A stretch of DNA of 64,000 bases from Streptomyces xinghaiensis S187 (GCF_000220705.2 NZ_CP023202.1:496001-560000); one strand, 5' to 3'; positions 32,725 through 42,867 are shown, numbered from the stretch's first letter. Notes: generated by a model from the sequence alone, not told the origin. Made by a program: numbers and translations.

Positions 32725-34227
32725 CTACTCGCCGGTGCCCTGGGCGGGCAGCCAGAACATGCCGTCGGGGGACGGCACCAGGCCGTCCGCGGACAGGGGG
32801 GCCTCGGGTTCGGCGTCCTCGCCGAGCAGGGCGCGCATCTGGACCTGGCCGCCCTCCTGCATGACCTCGCGCACCACCGAGGACTTGAACAGCGGCACCA
32901 TGCTGCCGTCCTCGCTGCCCGCGAGTTCGTCGACGGCCGCGGCGAACTCCGCGGAGCCCGAGCTGAAGCGCTTCGCCAGCACCTCGGCGTCCGTCAGGAC
33001 CCGCTCGCCGGAGGAGACCCCGCCGATGAGCTCGACGAACGACTCCAGCTCCGGGCGGTTGGCCCGGGTGACCTTCTTGGCCTGCCAGAAGTAGGAGTTC
33101 TCGTCCTGGTGCATCTCGTAGAAGGAGAGCAGGAACTCGTAGAAGACGCCGTACTCGCGGCGGTAACGGGACTCGAACTCCCGCAGGGCCCGGTCCTCGC
33201 CGACCAGCCCGGCGAGCACGCTGTTGATGGAGCGGGCCGCCAGCAGGGCGCTGTAGGTGGCCAGGTGGACGCCGGAGGAGAACACCGGGTCCACGAAGCA
33301 GGCGGCGTCGCCGACCAGGATCATGCCGGGCCGCGAGAAGGTCGTGTGGTGGTACGAGTAGTCCTTGCGGACCCGGAGCTTCCCGTACGGGCCCTCGGTG
33401 ACCCGCCGCGCGTCCGCCAGGTACTCGGAGATCAGGGGGCACTCGGCGATGAGCGCCGCCAGCGCCTTGCCGGAGTCACCTTGGATCTTGCCGGCCATCT
33501 CCCGGCGGACCACGGCACCGACGCTGGTGAGGTCCGGACTCAGCGGGATGTACCAGAACCAGCCGCTCTCGAACGCCACCGACAGGATGTTGCCCGAGTT
33601 CGGTTCCGGCAGCCGCTTGCCGCCCTCGAAGTAGCCGTACAGGGCCAGGCTGCGGAAGAACTCCGAGTACTCCCGGGTTCCGCCCACCCGCCGGTACAGC
33701 CGGCTTCCGTTGCCGGAGGCGTCCACGACGAACGTGGCCGACGCCCGGTGCTCGCGGCCGTCGGCGTCGGTGTACCGGACGCCCCGGACCCGCTCCCCGT
33801 CCTCGACGACGTCGACGGCGGCACAGCCCTCGCGCACCTCGGCGCCCACCCGGCGGGCGTTGTTGAGCAGGATCTCGTCGAACTTGGCCCGCTCGACCTG
33901 GTAGGCGTAGGACGTCGGCCCGGTCATGCGCGGGGAGACGGAGAAGGAGAAGGTCCACGGCTCGGGGTTGGCGCCCCACTTGAACGTGCCGCCGCGCTTG
34001 CGCGGGAAGCCCGCGGCGGCGAGCTCCTCCGCCACGCCGGTCAGCCGGCACACGCCGTGCACGGTGGCCGGCAGGAGCGACTCCCCGATCTGGTGACGGG
34101 GGAAGAACTCCTTCTCCAGGACCAGCACCCGGTGTCCCTGCATGGCCGTCAACGCGGCCAGCGTCGATCCGGCGGGCCCTCCACCGACGACCACCACATC
34201 GAATTCCTCGGAATCCGGCAAGGCCAT
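32725..34227 (-). CDS. FADH2-dependent halogenase (glycopeptide type)
   Basis: 500 residues. FAD-binding VVVVGGGPAGST at about 10-21; the halogenase motif WFWYIP (WxWxIP) in ESGWFWYIPLSP; QIGESLLPATVHGVCRLTGV in pieces and AGFPRKRGGTFKWGANPEPWTF are typical of the glycopeptide halogenases that chlorinate Hpg or Tyr residues. These act on carrier-bound substrates and need a flavin reductase, not seen here. The ATG at 34227 with an AGGGGAGGAGGG ribosome binding site is clearly the start, although the frame is open further upstream. Predicts one or more chloro-Hpg residues. First gene of a six-gene tailoring operon. Confidence 0.95.
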   Translation of the reverse strand: MALPDSEEFDVVVVGGGPAGSTLAALTAMQGHRVLVLEKEFFPRHQIGESLLPATVHGVCRLTGVAEELAAAGFPRKRGGTFKWGANPEPWTFSFSVSPRMTGPTSYAYQVERAKFDEILLNNARRVGAEVREGCAAVDVVEDGERVRGVRYTDADGREHRASATFVVDASGNGSRLYRRVGGTREYSEFFRSLALYGYFEGGKRLPEPNSGNILSVAFESGWFWYIPLSPDLTSVGAVVRREMAGKIQGDSGKALAALIAECPLISEYLADARRVTEGPYGKLRVRKDYSYHHTTFSRPGMILVGDAACFVDPVFSSGVHLATYSALLAARSINSVLAGLVGEDRALREFESRYRREYGVFYEFLLSFYEMHQDENSYFWQAKKVTRANRPELESFVELIGGVSSGERVLTDAEVLAKRFSSGSAEFAAAVDELAGSEDGSMVPLFKSSVVREVMQEGGQVQMRALLGEDAEPEAPLSADGLVPSPDGMFWLPAQGTGE

Positions 34228-34498
34228 CCCTCCTCCCCTTGTCACCCGGCGGGTCATTCCCGCCCCCGTATTTCTGGTTCCCGCATTTCCGGTCGCCGGA
34301 TCGAGTCTGATTTCGCCCCGCGCCGGAGTCAAGCGGTGTCCAACCGGCCGGCGCGAGGCGGAATCACGGAAGCACGGGATCACGGAATCACCGGACAACC
34401 GGGTCACCGGGCGGATTCCGATATTCCGCGTCACGGCGCCGCAGACCACGTCTCCGGATTCCGGAGAAATCTTCCGTCCGCGCCGCCGGAACGGGCCG
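34228..34498. promoter_or_regulatory. 271-bp gap upstream of the halogenase, with palindrome at 34451-34467
   Basis: Between the antiporter stop and the halogenase start, and the only sizeable break in the leftward series of tailoring and NRPS genes. TCTCCGGA-T-TCCGGAGA (34451-34467) is a perfect 17-bp palindrome that could be an operator or, opened, a weak terminator for the NRPS operon. Direct repeats of ATCACGGA/ATCACCGGA lie at about 34362-34410. Probable promoter of the halogenase operon. Confidence 0.5.
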
Positions 34499-35833
34499 TC
34501 AGGAGCTTTCCGCGGCGCCCTCCCGGCGTTTCCCGTGAAGACTCTCCCGGCGCTTCACGGAATTCCTCCGCGGATGTTTACCGGGATGTTCCGCCGGTGG
34601 CGGCGGGAACCCCCACCGGCGGCCGGCCAGGGCCAGCAGCGGGCCCGTCATGAAGGTGGTGGTCAGGGCCATGAGCACGAGCACGGTGAAGAGCCCGGGC
34701 CCGATGACCCCGGCGTCGAGCGCCACGTCGAGCACGATGAGCTCCGTGAGCCCGCGGGTGTTCACCAGGACGGCGACCACGGCCGACTGGGGCGGGTCCA
34801 TGCCGCTGATCCGGGCGGCCGCGTACCCCGGGAGGAGCTTCCCCGAGACGGCCACCGCCAGGATCAGCGCCAGCAGGATCCCGCCGTCGGCGTCCAGCGA
34901 GCCGATGTCGAACGACAGCCCGGTCGTCACGAAGAACAACGGCAGCAGCAGTCCGGCCGTCTGCTCCATCGGCCGCAGCACACCGGCGTCCGGCACCCCG
35001 CCCGGACGGGGCATGGCGAGGCCCGCGAGCAGACCGCCGAACACCGGGTGCAGCCCCAGCTCGGCGGTGGCCCAGGCGCTGCCCAGCGCGAGACCGAGCG
35101 CGATGGTCAGCTGATGCGCCGCCAGGGCGCCGGACCGTTCGAGCCACCGGGCGAGCAGCGGGCGGACCAGCAGGAACAGCGCGGCCGTGAAGAGGGACAG
35201 CAGGAGCAGGGTCACCGGCCACGACCGGGCGGTGGCATGCCCGGTGCCGGCCAGCGCCGCGGCCAGGACGAGCCAGGCGGCGACGTCCATGAGCCCGGCG
35301 GCGCTCGTGGCCACGGTGCCCGCGGGGGTGCCCGCCAGGCCGCGCTCCCGGACGATGGCGGCGAGGACGGGAAGAGCGGTCACCGACATGACCACGGCCA
35401 TGAGGAGCCAGAACACCCGGCCGTCCGCGTGCTGGGGCCGCACCGCGGAGAACGCTCCGGGGAACAGCCCGACCACGCCCGCCCCCAGTGCCGCCGGGAC
35501 CAGCAGCGCCGCGAGCGCCACGGCCGCCGCGGCCCCGCCGCCCCGGCGGAGCTGCCGCCGGTCGGTCTCGTAGCCGACCACGAACATGAAGAGGACGATG
35601 GCGATCTGGGACAGCACGGTGAGGAACGGCAGCACGTCCGGGGGAAAGAGCCGGGCGGTCGGATCGCCGGGCAGCCGGCCGAGCAGGGTGGGGCCCAGGG
35701 CGATGCCGGCCACGATCTGGCCGACGACGGCCGGCTGGCCGCACCGGCGCGCCGCCGCCCCGAGCAGCCGCGAGGCGATGACGATCAGCGCGACGTCGCC
35801 GAGGGCCACGGTCACCAGTGCTTCGGTGTCCAC
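34499..35833 (-). CDS. Cation/proton antiporter (CPA2 family)
   Basis: 444 residues with about 12 hydrophobic segments from residue 5 to 400. QPAVVGQIVAGIALGPTLLG in pieces at about 32-51 is the family's first signature; ALPVLAAIVRERGL and VNTRGLTELIVL are later conserved segments. The C-terminus after residue 405 is soluble and polar. It exchanges Na+ or K+ for H+ across the membrane. Such antiporters are regular members of glycopeptide clusters, where they may help export or ion balance. GTG start 88 nt after mbtH, in the NRPS operon. Confidence 0.88.
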   Translation of the reverse strand: MDTEALVTVALGDVALIVIASRLLGAAARRCGQPAVVGQIVAGIALGPTLLGRLPGDPTARLFPPDVLPFLTVLSQIAIVLFMFVVGYETDRRQLRRGGGAAAAVALAALLVPAALGAGVVGLFPGAFSAVRPQHADGRVFWLLMAVVMSVTALPVLAAIVRERGLAGTPAGTVATSAAGLMDVAAWLVLAAALAGTGHATARSWPVTLLLLSLFTAALFLLVRPLLARWLERSGALAAHQLTIALGLALGSAWATAELGLHPVFGGLLAGLAMPRPGGVPDAGVLRPMEQTAGLLLPLFFVTTGLSFDIGSLDADGGILLALILAVAVSGKLLPGYAAARISGMDPPQSAVVAVLVNTRGLTELIVLDVALDAGVIGPGLFTVLVLMALTTTFMTGPLLALAGRRWGFPPPPAEHPGKHPRRNSVKRRESLHGKRREGAAESS

Positions 35834-35921
35834 CTGTTCCCTTTCCGGAGGAGACGGCCACCGGTGCGGCCGCCCTGTGGTGTCCGCCGGGGCGTTGTCC
35901 GGGTTGCGTCAGAGGCTGTTG

Positions 35922-36149
35922 TCAGGGTGCCGCGGTCTCCTGCCGGTCCATTTCCTCGACCAGGCTCTTGGGGCGCATGTCCGTCCAGGTCTCCTCGATG
36001 AATTCGAGGCATTCCCGGCGGCTGCCCTCCTCGTGAACGACCGTCCATCCCTCGGGCTTCTCGGCGAACGCGGGCCACAGCGAGTACTGCCCCTCGTCGT
36101 TGACGAGAACCAGGAAGGTGCCGTTCTCGTTGTCGAACGGATTGGTCAT
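35922..36149 (-). CDS. MbtH-like protein
   Basis: 75 residues. The family pattern is complete: N-x-E-x-x-F-x-V-L-x-N-x-E-x-Q-Y-S-L-W-P (here FLVLVNDEGQYSLWP), P-x-G-W, then ECLEFIEETWTDMRP. It binds adenylation domains and is often required for their folding and activity, notably those for Tyr and Hpg in glycopeptide synthetases. The ATG overlaps the stop of the last NRPS gene by 4 nt (ATGA), so it is made with the synthetase. Confidence 0.97.
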   Translation of the reverse strand: MTNPFDNENGTFLVLVNDEGQYSLWPAFAEKPEGWTVVHEEGSRRECLEFIEETWTDMRPKSLVEEMDRQETAAP

Positions 36150-39100
36150 GACTCGGTCCTTTCCGATGTCTTTTCCTCAGCCGCCCGGAGCTTTTCCGTG
36201 ACGACGTGTCCGATGCCCGGCAGATGCGCGGGCCGCAGCAGGTCGTAATGGCCGGCCCGCACCTCGTGCGGCTCGATTCCGCCCCCGATGTGGGGACGCC
36301 AGCTCTCCACCGCCTGCCGTACCGGCGGTTCACCGGGCCGGTCGGCGGTGGCGACGAAGAGCAGCAGATCCCCGCCGAAGCGGCGCGGGGTGTGGTCCGG
36401 CGCGAAACCGGACATGTTGCGCAGCACCTTCTCCAGGTTCGCCCGGGCCCGGTCGCTCAGGCCCGTGGAGCGGTAGAGGTCGGCCATGGCGCCCTCCCCG
36501 CCGTCCCGGAGCACGGAGTAGCCGTCCTCCCGCCGCCCGTCCCCGTTCCGGAAGCGGGACGTGGCGGCGCTGCCGGGATAGGCGTCGAGCAGCGCCAGCA
36601 GCGCCACCTCCTCGCCCAGTTCCTCCAGCCGGACGGCGACGGCCTGGGCGATGACGCCGCCGATGGACCAGCCCAGGAGGTGGTAGGGGCCGGACGGCTG
36701 CACGGAGCGGATCTCGTCCGCGTAGTCGCGGGCCATCTCCTCGACACTGCCCGGCAGCGGCTCCGGCCGCGCGAGTCCCCGCGCCTGCACCCCGTACACC
36801 GGCAGGTCGGCCGGGAGATACGGCAGCAGAGCGCCGTATCCCCAGCTCAGGCCCATGCCGGGATGGACGCAGAACAGCGGCGGGCGGCTGCCCCCGGGCC
36901 GCAGCGGCAGCAGCACACCCAGGTCGCCGCGGCTGCCGCCGGCACGGCGGGCTCCGGCCGCACGCTCCCGGCCGGCGTCCGCGGAGCTCACCGCGAGCAG
37001 CCCGGTGCGGGTGCGCCGGGCCCGCTCGCCGGTGCGGAACATCCGTTCCCCCGGCGGGCCGAAGGGGCAGGCGGTGAACCGTCCGGCGGTGAGGCCCGGA
37101 CGGTCCGCATAGCCGCGCGCCACCGGGACTCCCGCCAGATAGAGGTCGCCCGTGGCGCCCGGCGGTACGGGCCGGAGGCGGTCGTCGAGCACGTAGGCTC
37201 GGGTGTTCGCCACCGGCCGGCCGGCCCGGAGGTCCGCCGGGGCGGCCTCGCCCGGGCCGGTGCGGCTCTCCAGCCAGGCGCCGCCCGTCTCCGCGGCGCC
37301 GTGGCAGGACACCGTGACGGCCCCGTGGGGGCGCCCGGGCGCGTCCGGGGCGCCGTCCGCCTCCGCCGGCCCGCCCGCGTCCATGACCAGGGCCTCCGCG
37401 AACTCCGCTGCGGGGACGGGCCGTTCACCCGCTCCCGGGCCGCCCGCGCCGGGTACGGACGCGGACGGTCCGCCGTCCGGCGGCTCCGGCAGCGCGCTCG
37501 GCAGCAGCGCACGGGTGGTGACCAGCAGCCGCCGTGCGCGTTCCGGGCTCGTGAGGGTTCCGGCGGCTGGCTGCTGCCGGTCCCCGTCCGGCAGGCCCAG
37601 GCGGACGCTGCCCCCCGCGCACAGCGCCGCGAGCAGCGGGACGAGCAGCAGGGGGAGCGGAGCGCGGGTGTCGAGCACCGTCTCCGAGCCGGCCACCGCC
37701 GATGCCCGCGCCCGGTGCGCCGCGTGGCCGGCCAGGGTGTGGTGTTCGACGACCAGGTCCGCGCCGGCCGGGCCGGGAAGGAGGAGCGCCGGGTGACCGG
37801 GCAGCGGCGGCGCGCGGTCCGGCACGGCGGCGAGGGGCCCGGCCGCCGCGGCGCCGGGCGCGCCACCGCCGGCCGCGGCTGCGCCGGGTGTGCCGCTGCC
37901 GGGCGCGGCGTCCGGTCCGGCCGGGGCCGGACCGCCGGTCGCCACGACGGGCACGCCGGGGCCGTCCGGTGTCCGCCCGCCCCGCGCCGCGTCGCACACC
38001 AGGGCCGCGATCGGCATCCGTCCGGGTCCCGGGTCCACGCCGTCCAGGGGCCGCGTCGGATCGGCCAGGCGGCAGGCGGCCCCGGACTCCCACGCCGCGA
38101 GGAGCGCGACCACCAGCGCGGTGGCGGGGGGCTGCGCCACCAGGACGGCGGTGTCCGGACCGGCGCCCAGGGCGGTCAGCCGCCGGGCGAGCAGATCCGT
38201 CGCGGAGCGCAGCTCACGGTACGTCAGTGAGCCGTCCGGTCCGCTGACGGCGACGGCGCCGGGGGTCCGTGCGGCCTGCGCGGCCACAGCCGCCACGACC
38301 GTGGGCCACGGAACGTCCGCCGCCGCACCGTGCCCCGTCTCCAGGAGCCGCCGGTGCTCGTCCGCGCCGAGCAGGACGTCCACCGCGCTCAGCCGCCGGT
38401 CCGGGTCGGCCGCCACCTGCTCCAGGACCGTCGTCAGCCGCCGCGCCAGCTCCTCCGCGGTGGCCCGGTCGAAGAGTTCCGCGGCGTAGCGGAGCCGGCC
38501 CTCGATGCCGCCGAGATCCCCGTCGGGCCGGTACAGCTCGGTGAGGACGACCGACAGGTCGAGTTCGGTGGACTCGGGGTCCACGTCCAGGCGGCTGGTG
38601 CGCAGCCCGGGCAGTTCCCAGGGGTCCCACGCCTCCTCGACACTGTCGTCCAGTTCCAGGACGACCTGGAACACCGGGTGGCGCGCCAGCGAGGGAGGCA
38701 GCCGCAGCGCGTCCGCCACGCGCTCGAACGGCACGTCCCGGTGCTCGCGCGCTTCCTGGCCGCCCGCCTGCGCCCGGCCGAGCAGGTCGCGGAAGGCGGG
38801 ATCGCCGGAGGCGTCCGTACGCAGCGCCAGGGGCCCGGCGAAGGGTCCCACCAGCCCTTCCAGACCGGCCTCGTCGCGGCGCGGGATCACCGTTCCGACG
38901 GTGACGTCGGTGCCGGCGCCGAGCCGGGCGAGCAGCGTCACGAGCGCGGCCTGCACCACCGTGAAGGTCGTCGTGCCGGCGTCGTCGGCCAGGTCGGCCA
39001 GGCGGGTGTGCAGATCCGCGCCGATGCGCAGCGGTACGGAGCCGGCCCGGTGGGAGGCCACGGAGGGCCGCGGCCGGTCGGCCGGCAGGGGCAGCTCGGC

Positions 39101-42100
39101 GTCCAGACCCGCCAGGGTGTCCTTCCAGTACCCGAGCTGGTCGTTGACCAGGCTCTCCGGTTCCCGCTCGCCCCGGAGCAGCTCCCGCTCCCAGAGCGCG
39201 TAGTCGGAGAACTGCACGGGCAGCGGGGCCCGTTCGGGCATCCGGCCCTCGCGGCGCGCGCCGTAGGCGGTGGCCAGGTCGCGGACGAGGACGTCCACGG
39301 ACGCGTCGTCGGCGGCGATCCGGTGCACCACCAGGAGCAGGACGTGCTCGGTGTCCGACAGCGCGAAGAGGTGCTGGGTCCACGGTGTCTCACGGCTGAG
39401 ATCGAACGCGTGCGCGGCGTGGGCGGACAGCAGGTCCGGCAGCTCCTCCTCGGTCGCCGCCGTGACGGCCGGGGCGGGGCGCGCGGCGTCGGCGTCCAGG
39501 ACGCGCTGGCGCAGGTCACCGCCCCGGGTTCCGTCGAAGGTCGTCCGCAGGATCTCGTGCCGCGCCGCGACGTCCCCCAGCGCGGCCCACAGCGCCCGGT
39601 GGTCCAGATCGCCGCCGAGGCGCAGCGCGACGGGGATCCGGTGCACGCCCGCCTCGTCACCGAGCCGGGACATCAGCCAGGTGCGCAACTGGCCCGCGGT
39701 GACGGGGACGTCCTCCCGCCGGGCGGCCGCTTCGAGCACGGGGCGGGCCTTCGTGGCCAGCAGCCGGGCCACACCGACCGGGGTCGGGGAGCCGAAGAAC
39801 TGGCGGACGGCCGGCTCGGCGCCGAACTCCTCGCGGACCCGGCCGGCGAGCCGCATGGCCAGCCCCGAGTCGCCGCCCAGGTCGAAGAAGTTGTCGTCGG
39901 GGCCCACCCGTTCGAGGTCGAGCACCTCGGCGAAGAGCCGGCACAGCGTCTCCTCGACGGCGGTCCGGGGCGCACGGCCGGAGACCCGTTCGGCGAAGTC
40001 GGGGGCGGGCAGCGCCCTGCGGTCCACCTTGCCGTTGGCGGTCACGGGGAGCGCGGCCATCGCCAGCACGGCGGCCGGGACCATGTACTCCGGCAGCACC
40101 GCGGCGGCCCGCTCGCGCACGGCCTGCGGGTCCACGCCCTCGGGCCCCTCGGGCACCACGTAGCCGACCAGCCGGCGCTCACCCGGGCCGTCGTCACGGG
40201 CCACCACCACAGCCTGGGCGACGCCCGGGTACGCGGCCAGGGCCGCCTCCACCTCGCCGGGCTCCACGCGGAACCCGCGGATCTTGACCTGCTCGTCCGC
40301 GCGGCCGGCGAAGAGAAGCTCACCGTCCCGGGTCCAGCGCACCAGGTCGCCGGTGCGGTACATCCGCTCGCCCGGGAGGAACGGGCAGGCCACGAACCGC
40401 TCGGCCGTCGGGCCCGGCCGGTCCCAGTAACCGCGCGCCAACCCCGCACCGGATACGTACAGTTCGCCGGTCACGCCCGGCGGCACCGGGTGGAGGAAGG
40501 CGTCCAGCACGAACACCCGCCGCCCCGGCAGCGGACGGCCGATCGGCAGCACCTCCCCCAGCACCTCCCCGGGACGCAACTCGTGCCAGGTCGCGCACAA
40601 CGTCGTCTCCGTCGGCCCGTACAGATGCCGCACCGACACCTCCGGGCACGCCTCCCGCACCCGCGCCACCGCCCCCGGCGGCACGACATCACCACCGGTC
40701 AGCACCTGACGCAGACCCCGGAAACACTCCGGGGACTCCTCCGCCAGCACCCGGAACGAACCAGCCGTCACATGCAACGCGGTCACACCGCCGGTCACAT
40801 GGCGGCGTACCTGCCCGGCGTCCACGACGCCCGGTTCGGCGACCACCACCCGCGCACCGGCGACGAGGGGCACCCACACCTCGAACAGCGAGGCGTCGAA
40901 CGCGTGCGGGGCGTGCATCAGCACCGCATCGTCCGGCCCGACCGACCAGGCGGCTTCGCCGACCAGCGCCGCCACACCGCCGTGCGGCACCGCCACACCC
41001 TTCGGCACCCCCGTCGAACCCGACGTGTACATCACATACGCCACGTCCCCGGGGTTCACCTCGGCCGCCACCTCACCTTTGTGCGCAGCGAGTTCGGACA
41101 GCGACCCGGGATCGTCGAGGACCACCGTCCGCGCGGCGGCATCCTTCGGCACCGCGCCCCGCGTCGCCTCCGTGCACAGCACCACCACCGGAGCGGCATC
41201 GGCCAGCACGAACGCCACCCGCTCCACCGGAGAACCCGTATCCACCGGCACGTAGGCCGCCCCAGCCCTCCACACCCCGAGCAGGGTCACCAGCAGATCC
41301 GCCGACCGCTCCATCACCACCGCGACCCGGTCACCACGCCCCACACCCAGCGAGGACAGATACCCCGCGAGGCGCCCCGCCGCCCCGTCCAACTCCCCGT
41401 ACGTCAGCGACCGTTCAACCTCCACCACCGCCACCGCGCCCGGCGCCTCCCGCACCCGCCCCGCCACCAGCTCCGGCACCGACGGCCCCGGCGCCACCGG
41501 CGCCCCGCCGCGCTCCTCCCGGGCGGTGCCCCGCACGGGTCCGTCGAGCACTCCGATCCGTCCGACCGGCGCGGAGGGTTCCGCCACCATCCGTCCCAGC
41601 ACCCGCGTCAGTGCGCGGAGGACGGACTCGGCCGTGGCGCGGTCGAAGAGGTCCGGCCGGTGTTCGAGCTTGAGGTGCATCCGGTCGCCGGGCGCGACGA
41701 CCAGGGTGAACGGGTAGTGCGCCGCCTCGCGGGAGAACCCGTCGGGCCTGATGACCAGGGCGTCCCGGTCCGGTGCCGGTGCGGCGGGCGGACGGGGGAA
41801 GCTCTCGTACACCAGGAGCGTGTCGAACACCGCTCCCGGCCCCGCGGTCTTCTGGATCTCCAGGATGCCCAGGTGCTGGTGGGCCATCAGCGCGGACTGC
41901 CGGTCCTGGAGCCGCTGGAGCATCTCCCGCACCGGCTGGGCGCCGTCGAGCGGTACCCGTACCGGCAGGGTGTTGATGAGCAGCCCCACCATCGATTCGA
42001 CCCCGGGCAGTTCCGGGGGACGCCCCGCCATGGTGGCGCCGAAGACCACGTCCGTACGGCCCGCGAGGCGCGCCAGCACCAGCGCCCAGGCGCCCTGCAC

Positions 42101-42856
42101 CACGGTGTTGACGGTCACGCCCGCCGTGCGGGCCAGCTCCGCCAGGCCGCGGGTCAGCGCTTCCGGTAGGTCGCCGCTGACGCTCCCGGGGAAGACGGGG
42201 AGCCGGTCGGGGACGGCGGGGGCGACCAGCGTCGGCTCGCCGGCCCCGGCGAGCTCCGCCTTCCAGGCGGCGTGCGCGGCCTCTTTGTCCTGCCGGTTGA
42301 GCCAGGCCAGGTACTCGCGGTAGGAGGTGGTGCCGGGGAGTACGGAGGCGTCGCCGCCCGCCGCGTAGACCGCGGAGAGCTCTCCGATCAGGACGGGGGC
42401 CGACCAGCCGTCCATGAGGATGTGGTGACTGGTCATCACCAGGCGGTGACGGTTCTCGCCGAGGCGGACGAGCAGCAGCCGCAGCAGGGGCGCCACCGCC
42501 GGGTCGAAGCGCTCCGCCCGTTCGCTCTCCGCCAGCCGGTCCGCGGCGGCGAGCGCGTCGGCCGCGGGGAGCCCCGACACGTCCTCCTCGCGCCAGGGCA
42601 GCGCCACGTCCCGTGCGATGACCTGCACCATCTGTGCCCCGCTCACCTGGCGGAAGCAGGCGCGCAGCGCGGCGTGCCGGTCCAGCAGCGCCTCCCACGA
42701 CCTCCGCAGCCTCCCCGGGTCCAGCGGGCCTTCCAGCGCGAGGGCGGACTGGACGGTGTAGACGTCGGGGCCCCGGTCGTCGAAGGCGGCGTGGAACAGC
42801 AGCCCCTCCTGCAGCGGCGACAGCGGCCACACGTCCTCGACAGGGGATCGGGTCAT
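36146..42856 (-). CDS. Terminal NRPS: C-A(Hpg)-T-X-A(degenerate)-TE
   Basis: 2236 residues. C (HHILMDGWS near 145, DCL-like start PLSPLQEGLLFH); A with specificity code DAFHLGLLCK, the Hpg code; T (LGGDSG near 995); X domain about 1050-1490 with HRIAADD (HRxxxDD) in place of HHxxxDG, the glycopeptide signature that docks Oxy P450s; a decayed A domain about 1505-1970; TE with GWSIGG near 2060. It adds residue 7 and releases the peptide. The ATG at 42856 with GAGGAG upstream is preferred to a GTG at 42871 that overlaps the previous stop, because the sister gene starts MTRSLVED in the same way. Confidence 0.95.
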   Translation of the reverse strand: MTRSPVEDVWPLSPLQEGLLFHAAFDDRGPDVYTVQSALALEGPLDPGRLRRSWEALLDRHAALRACFRQVSGAQMVQVIARDVALPWREEDVSGLPAADALAAADRLAESERAERFDPAVAPLLRLLLVRLGENRHRLVMTSHHILMDGWSAPVLIGELSAVYAAGGDASVLPGTTSYREYLAWLNRQDKEAAHAAWKAELAGAGEPTLVAPAVPDRLPVFPGSVSGDLPEALTRGLAELARTAGVTVNTVVQGAWALVLARLAGRTDVVFGATMAGRPPELPGVESMVGLLINTLPVRVPLDGAQPVREMLQRLQDRQSALMAHQHLGILEIQKTAGPGAVFDTLLVYESFPRPPAAPAPDRDALVIRPDGFSREAAHYPFTLVVAPGDRMHLKLEHRPDLFDRATAESVLRALTRVLGRMVAEPSAPVGRIGVLDGPVRGTAREERGGAPVAPGPSVPELVAGRVREAPGAVAVVEVERSLTYGELDGAAGRLAGYLSSLGVGRGDRVAVVMERSADLLVTLLGVWRAGAAYVPVDTGSPVERVAFVLADAAPVVVLCTEATRGAVPKDAAARTVVLDDPGSLSELAAHKGEVAAEVNPGDVAYVMYTSGSTGVPKGVAVPHGGVAALVGEAAWSVGPDDAVLMHAPHAFDASLFEVWVPLVAGARVVVAEPGVVDAGQVRRHVTGGVTALHVTAGSFRVLAEESPECFRGLRQVLTGGDVVPPGAVARVREACPEVSVRHLYGPTETTLCATWHELRPGEVLGEVLPIGRPLPGRRVFVLDAFLHPVPPGVTGELYVSGAGLARGYWDRPGPTAERFVACPFLPGERMYRTGDLVRWTRDGELLFAGRADEQVKIRGFRVEPGEVEAALAAYPGVAQAVVVARDDGPGERRLVGYVVPEGPEGVDPQAVRERAAAVLPEYMVPAAVLAMAALPVTANGKVDRRALPAPDFAERVSGRAPRTAVEETLCRLFAEVLDLERVGPDDNFFDLGGDSGLAMRLAGRVREEFGAEPAVRQFFGSPTPVGVARLLATKARPVLEAAARREDVPVTAGQLRTWLMSRLGDEAGVHRIPVALRLGGDLDHRALWAALGDVAARHEILRTTFDGTRGGDLRQRVLDADAARPAPAVTAATEEELPDLLSAHAAHAFDLSRETPWTQHLFALSDTEHVLLLVVHRIAADDASVDVLVRDLATAYGARREGRMPERAPLPVQFSDYALWERELLRGEREPESLVNDQLGYWKDTLAGLDAELPLPADRPRPSVASHRAGSVPLRIGADLHTRLADLADDAGTTTFTVVQAALVTLLARLGAGTDVTVGTVIPRRDEAGLEGLVGPFAGPLALRTDASGDPAFRDLLGRAQAGGQEAREHRDVPFERVADALRLPPSLARHPVFQVVLELDDSVEEAWDPWELPGLRTSRLDVDPESTELDLSVVLTELYRPDGDLGGIEGRLRYAAELFDRATAEELARRLTTVLEQVAADPDRRLSAVDVLLGADEHRRLLETGHGAAADVPWPTVVAAVAAQAARTPGAVAVSGPDGSLTYRELRSATDLLARRLTALGAGPDTAVLVAQPPATALVVALLAAWESGAACRLADPTRPLDGVDPGPGRMPIAALVCDAARGGRTPDGPGVPVVATGGPAPAGPDAAPGSGTPGAAAAGGGAPGAAAAGPLAAVPDRAPPLPGHPALLLPGPAGADLVVEHHTLAGHAAHRARASAVAGSETVLDTRAPLPLLLVPLLAALCAGGSVRLGLPDGDRQQPAAGTLTSPERARRLLVTTRALLPSALPEPPDGGPSASVPGAGGPGAGERPVPAAEFAEALVMDAGGPAEADGAPDAPGRPHGAVTVSCHGAAETGGAWLESRTGPGEAAPADLRAGRPVANTRAYVLDDRLRPVPPGATGDLYLAGVPVARGYADRPGLTAGRFTACPFGPPGERMFRTGERARRTRTGLLAVSSADAGRERAAGARRAGGSRGDLGVLLPLRPGGSRPPLFCVHPGMGLSWGYGALLPYLPADLPVYGVQARGLARPEPLPGSVEEMARDYADEIRSVQPSGPYHLLGWSIGGVIAQAVAVRLEELGEEVALLALLDAYPGSAATSRFRNGDGRREDGYSVLRDGGEGAMADLYRSTGLSDRARANLEKVLRNMSGFAPDHTPRRFGGDLLLFVATADRPGEPPVRQAVESWRPHIGGGIEPHEVRAGHYDLLRPAHLPGIGHVVTEKLRAAEEKTSERTES
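36932..38344 (-). pseudogene. Degenerate adenylation domain between X and TE (within the terminal NRPS)
   Basis: About 470 residues in frame. Beginning (GAVAVSGPDGSLTYRELRSATDLLARRLTALG in pieces) and late parts (VANTRAYVLDDRLRPVPPGATGDLYLAG, then RGYADRPGLTAGRFTACPFG and ERMFRTGERAR, in pieces) are plainly A-domain. The A3 phosphate loop, the A5 motif (here SCHGAAETGG), the A8 hinge and the A10 Lys are lost or scrambled, several Gly/Pro/Ala runs have expanded, and no T domain follows. It cannot activate an amino acid. It looks like the remains of a former eighth module. Confidence 0.85.
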
Positions 42857-42867
42857 CGTGTCTCTCC

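Noticed and set aside
34228..34449. N-terminal extension of the halogenase to 34449
   Set aside because: 74 extra residues without likeness to the family; the ATG at 34227 has a near-perfect ribosome binding site and gives the normal length.
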